Shown: piece after piece, positions 34,546 to 46,485 of the stretch
How positions within the stretch are numbered: position 1 is the stretch's first letter
How the letters are laid out: each line of letters opens with the position of its first letter
DNA from: Notolepis coatsorum
Taxonomy: Eukaryota; Chordata; Actinopteri; Aulopiformes; Paralepididae
Length of the DNA: 64,000 bases
Direction: 5' to 3'
NCBI GenBank assembly: GCA_963971535.1
Contig: OZ020586.1
Span: 69,733,548-69,797,547, forward strand
The notes under the pieces: model-generated
Databases searched by the model: none
What the model saw: the letters and a program-made list of their open reading frames with translations, nothing else
Told to the model about the DNA's origin: nothing
Made by a program: the position numbers and the translations under genes

Positions 34546-35425
34546 GGTATCTTATTAGGAGGGGGTCCGCGAATTTCATCAGAGATGTTTGGGGGTCCCT
34601 GGGGGGAAAAAGGTTGGGAACCACTGGCTTAGAGAGTAGTCGACAGAGTACAGCAACTTGCAATGGGCCTGGTCTACAAGATACACTACACGACCAAGGT
34701 ACCCATGTACATGTCAAAATACTTCCCAAAGGTCAGTGAATACCACGATCACAACACCAGAGGGAGCTCCATAAATCATGTTAAACCCAGATTCGGCTCA
34801 AACAAGGGACTAAACACGTTTAGCAATTATGCCACATCAATGTGGAACACCCTACCCAAAGCTGTTTAAAGGAATGTGAATCACTACCCACTTTCAAAAA
34901 CACTCTCAAAAAACACCTACGGGAGACTGCAATTCGAAACTGGCCCCTGTAAATGTCCTAACACAACCCCCTCCAATGTACAGTAAATTACCAAGTATGG
35001 TCTTGTCAATATTCCAATGTACAGTTTTGCTTGTACAGTTGTACAGTGTCCCCACCCCCACCCCTCCTACCCAACCTCCCCCCCCCCACCCACCCACCTC
35101 CAATGTACAGTCCCCCCCCACCTACCCAACCTCCTCCAATGTACAGTTTCTACGTCAAATGTATATACTCTCTTTTCTGGACTATTTTCGTATCACAAAC
35201 AGTACTGTATTTGCAAATCTGGTATGTCATAAATGTATAGATGTAGCAGTACTGCCTATCTGTATGTCATGTGTCATATATATGTTATGATGAATTGAAA
35301 ATGGGGGACCCTGATGTAAACAAGACGAAAGTCTTTCTCTGGTCTGCATCCCCTTAACAATTGTATGTATTGAGCTGTACTATACTGTACCCATTCTGCA
35401 ATCACTGTTAATAAAGTTTTCAATC

Positions 35426-36466
35426 AATCAAACATTCTCACAGCATTGCCAATAAATGCGCACATGGTCATCGTGCCCACGAATAGGCGACCTTCACTTG
35501 TCATGTGGTAGCAACATACTTCTACCAAACAGGGTAATAATGTATATATAATTTAAAACAATCTGGCACTTGAATTGCATCAAGTTTCACAGACAACAAC
35601 ACAGGTTGACTCGGCGTCGCAGTCGCACAGAGGCTCCCAAACGCAAATAATTATTGATTTCTGAATGAATGGATTAATAATTGTTTGGCCTGGCGGGTTC
35701 TCATTGTACAGTTACATGGGACACACTGAATATAATGTGTATCTAGGTAACAAGAGGTTGCAATACAATCATTACAAACATGTTAAGATGGCCGCTTGTA
35801 CAATACTGCCAATGTTATCCAAAATCTTTGTTGCATCTATACAAAATGTGTAGGAATTCTCTCCCCTCTGCCCCCCAAAAAGTCAGGACTGTAATGCACC
35901 AAGCACTTTGAAAATAAACAACCAAACCTCTGCCCCAAAATGTCCAGACTGTTATGCACTGTCTTTGTAATAAGAAAACTAAATAAAACTAATGCTGCTA
36001 AATCCCCTAAGCACTTTGTAATAATAATAAAGAAAGAATAATAATGTTGTTGCTAAATCGCACTCTGCACTAAGCACTTTGACAATTAATTATGGAATGC
36101 TTCTAAATGTCCATCCTGTGAATACATTATGTTACTGCTACCACTACTACACTATTGTTGTTGTTGTTGTTGTTGTAGCTTTTATATCTTGTGTACAACG
36201 GAGATCTGAGAGAAACAAATGTCGATCATATTATGTCCTGTATATTATGGCAGTATTGACATTAAAGCTTGAACTTGGATCATCTTTCACCAGTTGCCTG
36301 CTGAATGTGTGTCAGGCCTGTATTAAGGGACGTTCACTCTGGCTGAAATGCTATAGTGTATCTGAAGACACCACCCGCAAATCGAGAGGAAACTACATGA
36401 CGAGGCAACAAAGATACAGTAGAATATGAGTTTTTGAAACGTCTTAAACATTTTGATTTGACCAAC
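35426..36466. other. Unassigned, intron of the minus-strand zinc-finger copy
   Basis: AT-rich with a (TTG)n run at 36150-36177 and two AGCACTTTGNAATAA-like repeats around 35910-36080. No exon recognised. Confidence 0.4.
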
Positions 36467-36623
36467 CTCTCCTGTGTATCTCGTCAGGCTTCAGAGCGTC
36501 CAGCAGGCGGTCGATCTCTCCTTCGTATTCTTCTATTGTTCTTTCAAATACTTCAAATATGTCTTCAGCAGCTGCAGTCAGTCGCCCGTTGACGAAACTC
36601 CTCAGTATTTGTATTCTTGACAT
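36467..36623 (-). CDS. First coding exon of a zinc-finger gene relative
   Basis: The ATG at 36623-36621 opens MSRIQILRSFVNGRLTAAAE, DIFEVFERTIEEYEGEIDRL and LDALKPDEIHRR (52 residues). It ends at GAGAG/GTTGGT after 36467 in phase 1. The short N-terminal helix RLTAAAE.IF..FE.TI.EYE is the standard first exon of many fish C2H2 zinc-finger proteins. It joins in phase to the broken exon at 28480 on the same strand, giving a normal-looking IHRR-DPPQ junction. The exon itself is intact. Whether it is still transcribed, or spliced elsewhere, is unknown. Confidence 0.82.
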
Positions 36624-36837
36624 TTTCAAATGATATAAGAGTGAAGAGAAATGTTAGCTAATCATCTAGCTCTGCACTGCAGCTAACGTGCTAGCTGCTA
36701 TTGCTTCTTCTTCTTCTTTTCCTTTTTTTTACTGGCGGATTGCAGCGTTATTAATGTCAGCTAGCGCCACCACTTACTGAAGAAGCATGGAAGTGAAATG
36801 GTAAATGGTGGAACCTGCTCATCGAGTAGTTATCAGT
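36624..36837. other. 5' flank of the minus-strand zinc-finger exon
   Basis: GCTAACGTGCTAGCTGC and a CTTCTTCTTCTTCTTTTCC stretch with ACTGGCGGATTGCAGCG, which looks repeat-derived. It would hold the promoter and 5' UTR of the exon at 36467-36623. No clear TATA. Confidence 0.35.
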
Positions 36838-37345
36838 TCAAGTTCAAGTTTCTTTATTAGTTGTCATACAGAAGTACAGAATACTTTTATATAAAATGCT
36901 TCTTTCTGTTTTGCTCCAGATATTGTGCTAGATAAAAATAGATAAGTATAAAAGTATAGTACAAGTATAAAATAGAAGTACGTAGACAAAAAGTGTTCAA
37001 TATATACAATGTACAATGCAGAGTAGAAAGTAACTGAGTTACAATACAATATACTATATACTATACAGTAGGCCTACAATGCAGAAATGGGATGAGGTAC
37101 AATTTAGGTACAATTTACAGTAAGGTGTAATGAGGTATGGGTTGTAGTGCAAATTCTTTGCCAATAAATATAAAGTGTGTTTAGGTGTTCTAAAGTGTGT
37201 AAAGTGGGTGCAGCAGTGAGTTGTTTGTTTAAAGTGAGTGTGTGCGTGTGGATGTGTGTGCTGTGAGTGCATTTGATGGTTGTTATGATTGTTCATTGTT
37301 CAAGCCTTGTTCATTGAGCAATCATTGTTCATTGAGCATCCTGAT
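36838..37345 (-). mobile_element. Rex1-group LINE 3' UTR fragment
   Basis: Same 3' UTR as 29658-30179 and 37795-38267: TCTTTATTAGTTGTCATACA, CAATAAATATAAAGTGTG and CATCCTGATGGGCTGGGGAT. Confidence 0.85.
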
Positions 37346-37564
37346 GGGCTGGGGATAGAACCACTAGAGGTCCTCAGCTCCCCTGACAGCTCACAGGCAT
37401 CACACCATATAACTATACCCACTGTGACAGAAATGTCCCACTGCCATATAGACTGTGATAAAAGTATATTGGATCATGTCTCCAGAACCCCCACAACCGT
37501 AGCTACAACCACTTAATGCCAAGGCTCTCATCCACATTCATTCATTTTCTCCCACCACTCTCTG

Positions 37565-37700
37565 AATTGATTGATTGAAATTCTTTATTAACAGATTACA
37601 GAATGTGTACAGTACAGTACAGCTCAATACACACAATTGTTAAGGGGATACAGACCAGAGAAAGACGTCGTCTTGTTTACATCAGGGTCCCCCATTTTCA
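37565..37700 (-). mobile_element. LINE tail, reverse orientation
   Basis: Reverse complement of the 2917-3831 family 3' end: TTGATTGATTGAAATTC, GAATGTGTACAGTACAG and GGGTCCCCCATTTTCAATTC. Confidence 0.85.
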
Positions 37701-38611
37701 ATTCATAATGAAAAGGATTATCCCATTGTAGACACCTGAATATGTCTAACAATAATTCAATGTGTCTAACTCTAATTCCTTGTACTCAAGTTTCAAGTTC
37801 AAGTTTCTTTAATAGTTGTCATGCAGAAGTACAGAATACTTTTATACAAAATGCTTCTTACTGTTACGCTCCAGAGACTGTGCAAGACAAGATAAGTATG
37901 AAATAAAATAACATAGTATAGCATGTAAATTAGAAGTAAAAAAAAAAAAAAAAAAAAATGAGGTCACAGTGTTCAGTATAGACATATGTACAATGTTCGA
38001 TGCAGAATAGACGTAACTGAGTTACCATATAATATACAATACTATGCAGTGTACTAATATACAATACTATATAGTGCAAGGCAGAAATGGGATGGGTGCA
38101 ATTTAGGTACAATTTACAGTAGGTGTACGAGTTGTAGTGCAAATCCTTTATCAATAAATATAAAGTGTGTTTGTGTGATCGAAAGTGTGGAGAGTGGGTG
38201 CTGCAGTGTGTTGTTTGTTTAAGTGAGTGTGTGCGTGTGGGTGTGTGTGCTGTGTGCATTTGATGGTTGTCAAGTTTGTTCTTAATTTCCCCACTTGAAG
38301 GGCTCAGGCAACGTGATAAAGGAAGGATATAACTCTGTGACTTCTTTGACCTTTGTTTGTCATTTATTTGGTTGACAAATGGTTGTCTCAATAGCAGTCA
38401 CAATAGCAGGTTATAAACCTGAAAGGGTATGAAAGGAAATGTTTCAACATCAACATAAATACATAGGCTATAATAATACCATAAATTATAGTTAACATTA
38501 ATACATTTAGCCTATATTATCAGTTCATTCAAATAAACAATTACCAAATGCATTTTCATTAAGAACATTCATTCAGCATTTACCAATACATTTGACATTT
38601 TGTATTATTCT

Positions 38612-38616
<5 letters not shown>

Positions 38617-38649
<33 letters not shown>

Positions 38650-38815
38650 CCTATATTATATATATATATATTTATCTATTTATTTATTATTTATTTATAT
38701 ATTTATCTATTTATTTATTATTTATTTATATATATATATACCACATATAACCTTTAATATATATATATATACAACATACCATATATAACCTATATTATAT
38801 ATATAGTATTTACTT
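38617..38815. repeat. AT-rich low-complexity tract
   Basis: (TA)n and TATTTATTTATT runs inside the long LTR. The Tyr/Ile ORF over it is an artefact. Confidence 0.9.
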
Positions 38816-38972
38816 ATTTATTTATTACACCAATCAACATTGTTCTTTAAACTTAACCATGTCATGAATGTCATGCATCAAAATGTTTAAACAATATATT
38901 CAAAAACTGTTGTAATGCCAGACATTACAGGCCTACAGAAACACCATTTCCCAGGGTGCACTGGGGCCGCAT

Positions 38973-39215
38973 GTCAAACATAGCATGCTGAGCAGAGCTA
39001 ACATGCTACAAACATTTCATGTTGAGCAGAGCTAACATGCTACAAACATTTCATGTTGAGCAGAGCTAACATGCTAACACAAGCAAAGCACATGAACAGA
39101 GCTAACATGCTACAAACATTTCATGTTGAGCAGAGCTAACATGCTACAAACATTTCATGTTGAGCAGAGCTAACATGCTAACACAAGCAAAGCACATGAA
39201 CAGAGCAAGCAGAGC
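38973..39215. repeat. 33-bp tandem repeat with higher-order duplication
   Basis: The unit is CATTTCATGTTGAGCAGAGC then TAACATGCTACAAA. A three-unit block ending CACAAGCAAAGCACATGAAC is itself repeated once, giving a ~125-bp higher-order unit. Confidence 0.9.
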
Positions 39216-39758
39216 ATATATCATAAAGCAAGCAGGGCACATGCACATTTAAGCAAGCAGGGAAGGTAAAAGTGAACATACCATTGGGTCATCACGTTCC
39301 TGGTTTGATTGCAGCTTAACTCATTGAGCACAATGAGCTGACTCAATGACTGACTGAATCATGGGCTGCCCCCATATATGCCAGATGGTAAACCAGTCAA
39401 GCCCTCCCATGCTGCCCACATAGATGCCAGATGTAAATTATTCTCTTTTTACCCTTAAAGTTCATTTAATTTCTGGTTTACCTTGAAAATAGTTGCAAGG
39501 AGTACATTTGATCATTTAGGGGACATTTAAATTGTACCATTTGTTTTGGATAAATAATATATGTAATTTTGAGTCAATAAAATACATAAAGCTATCTTTT
39601 CTCCTAAAGAGTTCGACACCTCCCACTTAAGTTCCTGATCGCTTGGCTTGATCAGAAACTTACTTCACATCAGAGATTGACCCCTCTTAATGACACCTTT
39701 TTTTTTTTTTTTTTTTTTAATGTCTTCTTTATATATATTTTTTCTTTTTCTTTTTGGT

Positions 39759-40398
39759 TTACGAGTGTGTATGGACGAGCAAGCATAGTCCAAAGCCAGC
39801 TACGTCTCTTGGCAGGTGTGTCTGGTGCCAAGATCGATGTGGGAATGGGGTATGAATGCACTTAGTCTTCTTGTATGACGAGTGTGTGTAGACGAGCAAG
39901 CATAGTACAAAGTCAGCTACGTCTCTTGGCAGATGTGTGTGGTGCCAAGATCGATGGGGCATGGGGTATGGGGCATATCGGGTTAAGCACTTTGTTGTTT
40001 TCGCTTTTATGCTCTCGGCTTCCTCTATCACCTTGGGATCGTCGTTTTCTTCTGCCTCCTCTTCGAGAGCATCGACGTATTCAGTCCCTGTGTCGCTGAC
40101 CCTACCAAAGTCCACAACAAGGCCATTTAGCTCATCAATGAGATTCCTCTCCTTGAGCAGGTGAATCGTAAGAGCCATCCTGTAGGTCCTCTTACTGAAG
40201 GCAGTCTGCGCGACCGCGCGCTTTCCCTTTAGGGATTCCAGCACAGCTGAATCCATCCTCCTTTCTTAGAGCTGTCCAAGGTTTTTCCGACACTGGCAGG
40301 GGGCCTGTTGGACCTTTTCCTCCCTCCGTGGCGCTCCTCTTCCGGGCAACACTCTTCGGGGCAGATTCAGCTGGACGCTTGGGCCCTTGGTTTATAAC
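39759..40398 (-). CDS. gag-like ORF of the LTR retrotransposon (frameshifted)
   Basis: Just inside the 5' LTR the minus strand reads KRPAESAPKSVARKRS in one frame. From about 40256 another frame carries VLESLKGKRAVAQTAFSKRT, LKERNLIDELNGLVVDFG and an acidic DALEEEAEENDDPKVIEEAE. This is similar in style to the charged helical N-terminal region of retrotransposon gag-like proteins. Further on, two tandem copies of an ~80-bp block repeat HRSWH.THLPRDVA.F.LCL. At least one frameshift separates the first two parts. No enzyme domain is present. Confidence 0.55.
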
Positions 40399-40688
40399 TG
40401 TCAAGTTTGTTCTTAATTTCCCCACTTGAAGGGCTCAGGCAACGTGATAAAGGAAGGATATAACTCTGTGACTTCTTTGACCTTTGTTTGTCATTTATTT
40501 GGTTGACAAATGGTTGTCTCAATAGCAGTCACAATAGCAGGTTATAAACCTGAAAGGGTATGAAAGGAAATGTTTCAACATCAACATGGGGGACATTTAA
40601 ATTGTACCATTTGTTTTGGATAAATAATATATGTAATTTTGAGTCAATAAAATACATAAAGCTCTCTTTTCTCCTAAAGAGTTCGACA
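40399..40688 (-). repeat. 5' LTR (290 bp)
   Basis: Starts TGTCAAG and ends TTCGACA on the plus strand. It matches both ends of 38268-39618 but lacks its central block. Confidence 0.88.
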
Positions 40689-41068
40689 ATGGTTGTTGCA
40701 TAGTGTTTATTGTTCGTTTAGCAGCCTGATGGCCTGGGGATAGAAGCTTCTTCTGAGTCTTTCTGTGCTCGCCTTAAGACTCCGGTATCGCTTGCCTGAC
40801 CGCAGCAGTTCAAAGAGGCAGTTGTTCGGGTGGCTCGAGTCCTTAATAATTCTCTTAGCCTTCCCCCTGCACCGCTTGTTGTAAATGTTCTGGAGGGTGG
40901 GAAGCCCCCCTCCAATTGTGCGTTTGGCTGAACGTGTCACTCTTTGTAGTCTGCTACAGTCTTGTGCAGTGCTATTCCCAAACCAGGAGGTGATGTTGCC
41001 AGTCAGGATGCTCTCTATTGTACATGAGTAGAAGTTCCTAAGGATCTTCTGACTGACTTGGAACTTCC

Positions 41069-43753
41069 TTAGGCGCCTGAGGAAGTAGAGGCGTTGTCGT
41101 GCCTTCTATACAAAACACTGTCAATGTGTGTGGTCCATGTCAAGTCCTCAGATATGTGGGCTCCGAGGTACTTGAAACTGTTCACTCTCTCAACCGGTGC
41201 CCCGTCGATGCTGAGGGGGCTGTAGTCCTTGACCCCCGACCTCCTGAAGTCCACAATCATCTCTTTTGTTTTGCTGACGTTCAGGGAGAGGCAGTTCTCC
41301 TGACACCACTGTGCCAGATTCTCTACCTCTTCCAGGTAGGCCCTCTCGTTGTTGGCAGAGATCAGGCCCACCACTACTGTGTCATCAGCAAATTTGATGA
41401 TTGTGTTGTTGTTCCGCTGTGCCACGCAGACGCAGTCATGTGTGTACAGGGAGTAGAGGAGGGGGCTCAGAACACAGCCCTGGGGGGCCCCTATGTTGAG
41501 CGTGATGGATGAGGAGGTGCAGTTGCCTGCTCTTACCACCTGGGGTCTGCCCGTCAGGAAGTCCAAGACCCACTGGCAGAGGTCATAGTTCAAGCCCAGG
41601 TCCCTGAGCTTGGCTATGAGTTTGGAGGGGACTATGGTATTGAATGCTGAGCTGTAGTCGATGAACAGCATTCTCACATAGTTCCCCTGCCTCTTGTCCA
41701 GGTGTGATGCTGCTGTGTGCAGCACATGGGCTATGGCGTCCTCCGTGGACCTGTTGGGGCGATATGCAAATTGCAGGGGGTCCAGGTTGATGGGGAGGGA
41801 GGAACAGATGTAGCCCTTCACTAGCTTCTCAAAGCACTTCATGGCTATGGAGGTGAGGGCTACAGGGCGGTAGTCGTTGAGGCAAGCGGGCGTAGATTTT
41901 TTGGGTACAGGGATGATGGTGGACTTCTTCAGACAGGTGGGGATGACAGCCTGTTCCAAGGACAGGTTGAAGATGTCAGTGAATACCGGGGCCAGTTGGT
42001 CGGCACAGACTTTTAGGACGCGGCCGGGGATGCCGTCCGGTCCTGCTGCCTTCCTGATATTCACTTTTTTAAAGATCCGTCTCACCTCATGCTCACCTCA
42101 TGTTACCCTGAACACTGAGTCTCCATCAGCAGACCCCCCCCCCATTGCCGTGGTTTGTAGGCTGGTGTTGTTATTCACAGCCTCAAACCTCGCATAGAAG
42201 GAATTGAGATCATTTGCTAAGGAGATGTCACTGTTCAGTTTGAGGGAGGTGCCTTTGTAATCTGTCATTGTTCTGAGGCCCTGCCACATGCCTCTAGAGT
42301 CAGCCTGTTCAAACTGAAGTTCAACTTTATCCCTGTAACGCCGTTTTGCCTCTATTACTGCTCTCCTGACGTTGTATCTTGCCGTCTTGTGTTCTTCCAT
42401 GTTGCCTGTCACCAGCCCGGTGTTGTAGGCTGATGTGCGCACTTTCAGAGCCTCACGGACGGATTTATCTACCCAGGGCTTTTGATTTGGGTAGATTCTA
42501 ATTGTGGTAGAGGGGATTGTTTCTTCTACCAGAGTACAGACAAAGTCAAGCACCGTTTCAGTGTATTCGTTAATATTGGCTGTGTTATCACGGAATACCC
42601 TCCAGTCTGTGCATTCAAGTGCAGCTTGGAGTGTCTCCTCTGACGTCACGGTCCAACGCTTAACCTCTCGCGAGACCACCGGCGTTCGCTTGAGACTTTG
42701 TTTATACTTTGGCAAAAGAAAAATGGCGGCGTGATCGGACTTACCGAATGGGCTAAGAGCCTGTGACTTGTACCCATTCTTAAATTGCGAGTATACATGG
42801 TCTAATATGTTCTCGCCTCTGGTGGGACAGGTCACATGCTGATAGAAATTCGGCAACACCTTTTTAAGACGCGCGCTGTTGAAATCGCCCAGAACCAAAA
42901 TGGCAGCGTCAACGCTAGCTATCTGTTGTTTGTTTACCTCGTCGTGCAGTTTTGAAAGTGCGGCCCCAGTGTTCGCGTGTGGTGGGATGTACACTCCGAT
43001 GAGGATGATGGACGTTAACTCTCTCGTTAGAAAGAAGGGTCGTCATTTGAACGTGATGAACTCCAGGTCTGGGGAGCAGTGGTTAGACAATTCCTTTGCG
43101 TTGCCTATATCGCACCACTCCTTGTTTATCATGAAGGCAATGCCGCCTCCTTTCGTCTTTAGTGACTCTGCCGTCCGGTCCTTGCGGAGGACAAAGAAGT
43201 GGTCTGCCGGTTCTATTGCATGATTCGGGACATCTGGAGACAGCCAAGTTTCTGTGAAACAGAGGACATTACAGTCCCTAATGTCCCTCTGGAATTGGAT
43301 CCGTGCTCTGATGTCGTCCAGTTTATTTCCTATCGATTGCACATTGGCCAACAATATGCTGGGCAATGTGGTTCTGTGTCGTTTGGACCTCAGTCTGTTC
43401 CAGACCCCGGCTCTCTTTCCTCGTCGTCGCAGCTTCTCCTGGCTTTGGCCACGGCCACAACAAAGGATCTCGGCGGGCCATTGCTGCTGTTCAGCAATCC
43501 GATCCAGAGAGCAATCCAATCGGTAAGTTTTCCTTAATCCAATGTCAATGATTGACTGACGGTCATACACATATAATGCACCAACAGTTGGTGCAAATAA
43601 AACTCTTAATACTATAAAAATTAACAAAAGAAAGCACAGTCTCGACGGAGCGATCAGAAAGGCAGCCGTTCGGTGCAGCGCCATTATGGTCTCTACTGTG
43701 TTCATGATAATGCTGTGTAACTGAATGACCCGTTTGTGATTTAATATTGACAA
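41069..43753 (-). pseudogene. LINE ORF2: endonuclease plus reverse transcriptase
   Basis: A single frame runs from 43753 to 41069 with only two in-frame TGA stops, near 43044 and 42099. The N-terminal part has an apurinic-type endonuclease: LLANVQSIGNKLDDIRARI, CFTETWLS, GGGIAFMI, VLGDFNSARLKK and the SDHAAIF motif. The RT follows: [72 protein letters not shown], and the catalytic box FADD at about 41390. After [20 protein letters not shown] the frame breaks; the C terminus lies in other frames down to 40707. The endonuclease and RT core residues are preserved, so the copy is comparatively young. It encodes the target-primed reverse transcription machinery of the LINE. Confidence 0.9.
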
Positions 43754-45735
43754 TCAGTAGGGGGACATGGCACTGGACTGTCGCCAGGGGGAGCTGGTGC
43801 GACGTTGGGCTGGTCACGACAGGTGAAGAAGAGGTTGGTAGGAAGGAGGGGCTGGATACACAGGACTTTTTCTTCGTCGGAATTCACGGACGGGAGCGGA
43901 CGTGTTGACGGAGAGCCACACACCTGGATCACACACGGGCTTCCAGGTGTATGCAACCAGCGTGAAGTAGTGACATTGTGCGACGCAAGATTAGCTTAAG
44001 TATAGTGCTTAGGGTACGTTTGAACCAAGAAGAAGACGTTCGACTGCCGGACTGTACTGTGGATATTCCACGCGCTGCGTTTAAGAATGTATAGGCGAAA
44101 GACTAGGGGGTCGCACTGACCCAAGGCTTAGCTTCAAGTATAGGCCTAGTAGCACAGTTAGCTCGCGCGTCGCTCCACCGTCTCCCAGCCCCGCAGCGGA
44201 CACCGCAACAGACGTCGCCGGACCGCACCCGCCTCCAGCATTCTCCTAGCCGACAGCCAGTCCAGCTTTCGCCTGCCTAAACGTCAGCCCAGCCAGCCCC
44301 TTGCTATCACAGGTGACAACCACCGGACCGTTCGGCGGCCATCTCGCGGCACGGACATTCGTTGCGGGAGCAGGCCAGCACTCGGTTGGTACACTCAAGC
44401 CAGGTACTGTTAGCGCTCCGAGCGCTGGAACTTTATCGGCGAACATTCTCCTTTTCGAGAGCATGCCCTCTAAGGGCGAAGAGAATAGATACATTGAACT
44501 GGCACGTGCACCAGTGACTAGGGGCGCCCCGACGTTTGTTGTTTTGGGTAATGCCGGCTTAGATAGGATTTTTGTTTCAACTGTGGGCCCACTGTATTTT
44601 CTGGTTACATGTGTTGTGTGGTTAAGGTGTGCAGACCGCACGTGTGTATAATAATAATCATTCCCATTGAGTAGCTCGTGGAGCTCGCCAGTACCCTCTC
44701 TCTCTCTCCCTGCGGACGAGTGAAAAGTATATTAACCCTTCTACATGTGTAAGATCTAAGTGCCATGCATTGTGCCTTGTATTGATTGCATGCTAACTTA
44801 TATAAAAGGAGAGGCGTACAAATGGGATCACTGTGTGCATGTCCATTAATGTGCATTATTGTTTAACCCCTTCCTTTCGATTAATGTACATTACTGCTTA
44901 ACCCCTTCTTATCCACGGCCTATGTATCATTGGGGCAGGTGTTCTGGACAGGTCTCCGTTTGTCAACAAGGAAAGGTACTGCTTTGGGGAGAAATTATAT
45001 CATCTATCACTACTGCCACTGGGTGTGGGAGGGTGTGGGAAGTATTAGGGGAAGTGTGGGTGTTTGGGGAATTACTGTAAGTCGCCCTGGAGGGCAAGAA
45101 GGACCAGCGCAGCACCCCTAGGTTAGTAAACCCTAGGCCCCATCCGCTCCCTCTGCTAAATCCCAATTCTTATACCCCTACACTGTCAGGATCCGCTTCC
45201 ACAGCCTGGTCCCATTCCCCCTCCGTTTGCCCAGGCTGGTCCCATTCCCCCTCCAGTCCAGAGAGCCTGCCCTACACCCCCCTCTAGTGGAGTGTTCCCG
45301 CTACTCCCGGGACTATTTCCGTTACTCCCGTTCCTGCCACTGCTACTGGCATTTAATGTGTGTTTTCTCCTTATGTCCTTAATGTTCAATGTGTTCAATG
45401 TATTCTTGTCTTTGTTACCCACTCTGTTCCCTGGTCTGGTCTAGTGTGTTGTCGTTTGTATTTGTATATATTGTTATTCAATTCCGGACCCAGATCTGCT
45501 GCGTTCCCACTACCTGGTGACAGTGCACATCTACTCTCATAAAGTAGGGATAATCCACCCTCAGGCCTGTACACTGCGATGATATGATCGCAAATTGCCC
45601 CCTAATTTGGTCCGTGCGAGTTTAAAATAATATCTGGGGGCAAGCTTGCGAGTGGTGATTTCAACCCTTCATTCGCATTTCACTCCTAAATTAATCCATA
45701 CAAATTGTAGTAAAACATTAGCCTACAACCAGGGC
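43754..45735. other. Unassigned GC-richer region
   Basis: No recognised gene. 43800-44650 is richer in CpG than its surroundings and may include the 5' UTR of the LINE (minus) or a host promoter. 45073-45165 has TGTAAGTCGCCCTGGAGGGC and CTCTGCTAAATCCC, loosely like an L2 tail. 45200-45350 has tandem TGGTCCCATTCCCCCTCC. The remainder is unexplained. Confidence 0.35.
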
Positions 45736-45741
45736 TGTACT

Positions 45742-46432
45742 TAAGCATTACATCACACGCAGGAGTGGTTTGTGACCAATAAACCATGCCTAGGGGTGGT
45801 TGTTAGGCCCGAGGCGCAGCCGAGGGTCGTTAGACCCCCCTAGGCATGGTTTATTGGTCACAAATCACGACTGCACGTGGTGTAAAGCTTTTATACAACT
45901 GCCAGATTCATCCAACCTTATTTCTATACAATAAACACACATTAATCGAAGATTTATTGAAAAAACCATCCGCCAGAAAAAGTAGTTCCCACAACTCCAT
46001 GTGGAAGCAGCTTGAAGTGCATCCAACCAAACTAACACATCCAACTGTGTATTATTGGAATGATTGAGAGAAGTTGCCTCATGTGGAAGCAGCTTGAAGT
46101 GCATCCAACCAACTAACACATCCAACTGTGTATTATTGGAATGATTGATTGAAAATTTATTAAAACGTTTTCTTTGCCCTATAGGAAAAAAACGTTTTCT
46201 TCGCCCTATTTTTTTATTTATTTCTTTTAGCCTAAACTTAACCAGTTGGAAACCAGGGGTACAGTAATAAAATTAGCAATCAATCAATCAATCAATCAAT
46301 TCAATAGACCATGCTCACTTAAAACAGCGCTGCTTCTCTCTCAGTCTGACTCCCCCGCTGTTGCAGACAGGAGTGTGTGTGTGTGTGTGTGCGTGTGTGT
46401 GTGTGTGTGTGTCACAGTGTGTGTGTGCGTGT

Positions 46433-46485
<53 letters not shown>

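Larger units (their letters stand above)
32424..34626 (+). mobile_element. hAT (Charlie-like) element, TSD GCTTAGAG
   Basis: Ends CAGTGATTCCCAACCT and AGGTTGGGAACCACTG are inverted with one mismatch and flanked by GCTTAGAG at 32416-32423 and 34627-34634. It contains the 5' third of a transposase gene and an internal ~289-bp tandem repeat. Confidence 0.95.
32165..35425 (+). mobile_element. LINE 3' end split by a hAT element
   Basis: 32165-32423 encodes LVNKNTLKTLAGALIQGYYD, YACISWYQS and LLLDFTPRTHLTPAHFDNLG. 34627-35425 continues with LVYKIHYTTKVPMYMSKYFP, YATSMWNTLP and the 3' UTR to a CAATCAATC tail. Both gap ends share GCTTAGAG. Same family as 2917-3831. Confidence 0.9.
38268..39618 (-). 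repeat. 3' LTR (1351 bp, with about 1060 bp extra)
   Basis: The outer 190 bp and inner 100 bp match the other LTR. The central ~1060 bp (38456-39518), with AT-rich runs and a minisatellite, are absent from it. Confidence 0.85.
38268..40688 (-). mobile_element. Small LTR retrotransposon, TSD ATGGT
   Basis: Starts TGTCAAGTTTG and ends GTTCGACA, flanked by ATGGT at 38263-38267 and 40689-40693. The two LTRs share both ends. A purine tract AAGTGGGAGG (minus strand) lies directly before the 3' LTR at 39618. Only a gag-like ORF is present between the LTRs, with no protease, RT or integrase, so it is non-autonomous or deleted. Confidence 0.88.
37795..43753 (-). mobile_element. Near-complete Rex1/CR1-group LINE split by an LTR element
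   Basis: The 3' UTR at 37795-38267 continues at 40689 across the LTR element, sharing ATGGT. Then come the ORF C terminus (40707-40940: NKRCRGKAKRIIKDSSHPNN), RT and endonuclease up to 43753. This is the longest LINE copy in the window. A separate ORF1 was not recognised. Confidence 0.88.

Noticed and set aside
44246-44651. Opposed 131- and 116-codon ORFs as a gene
   Set aside because: Both strands are open because of CpG-rich composition. No recognisable domain or splice sites.
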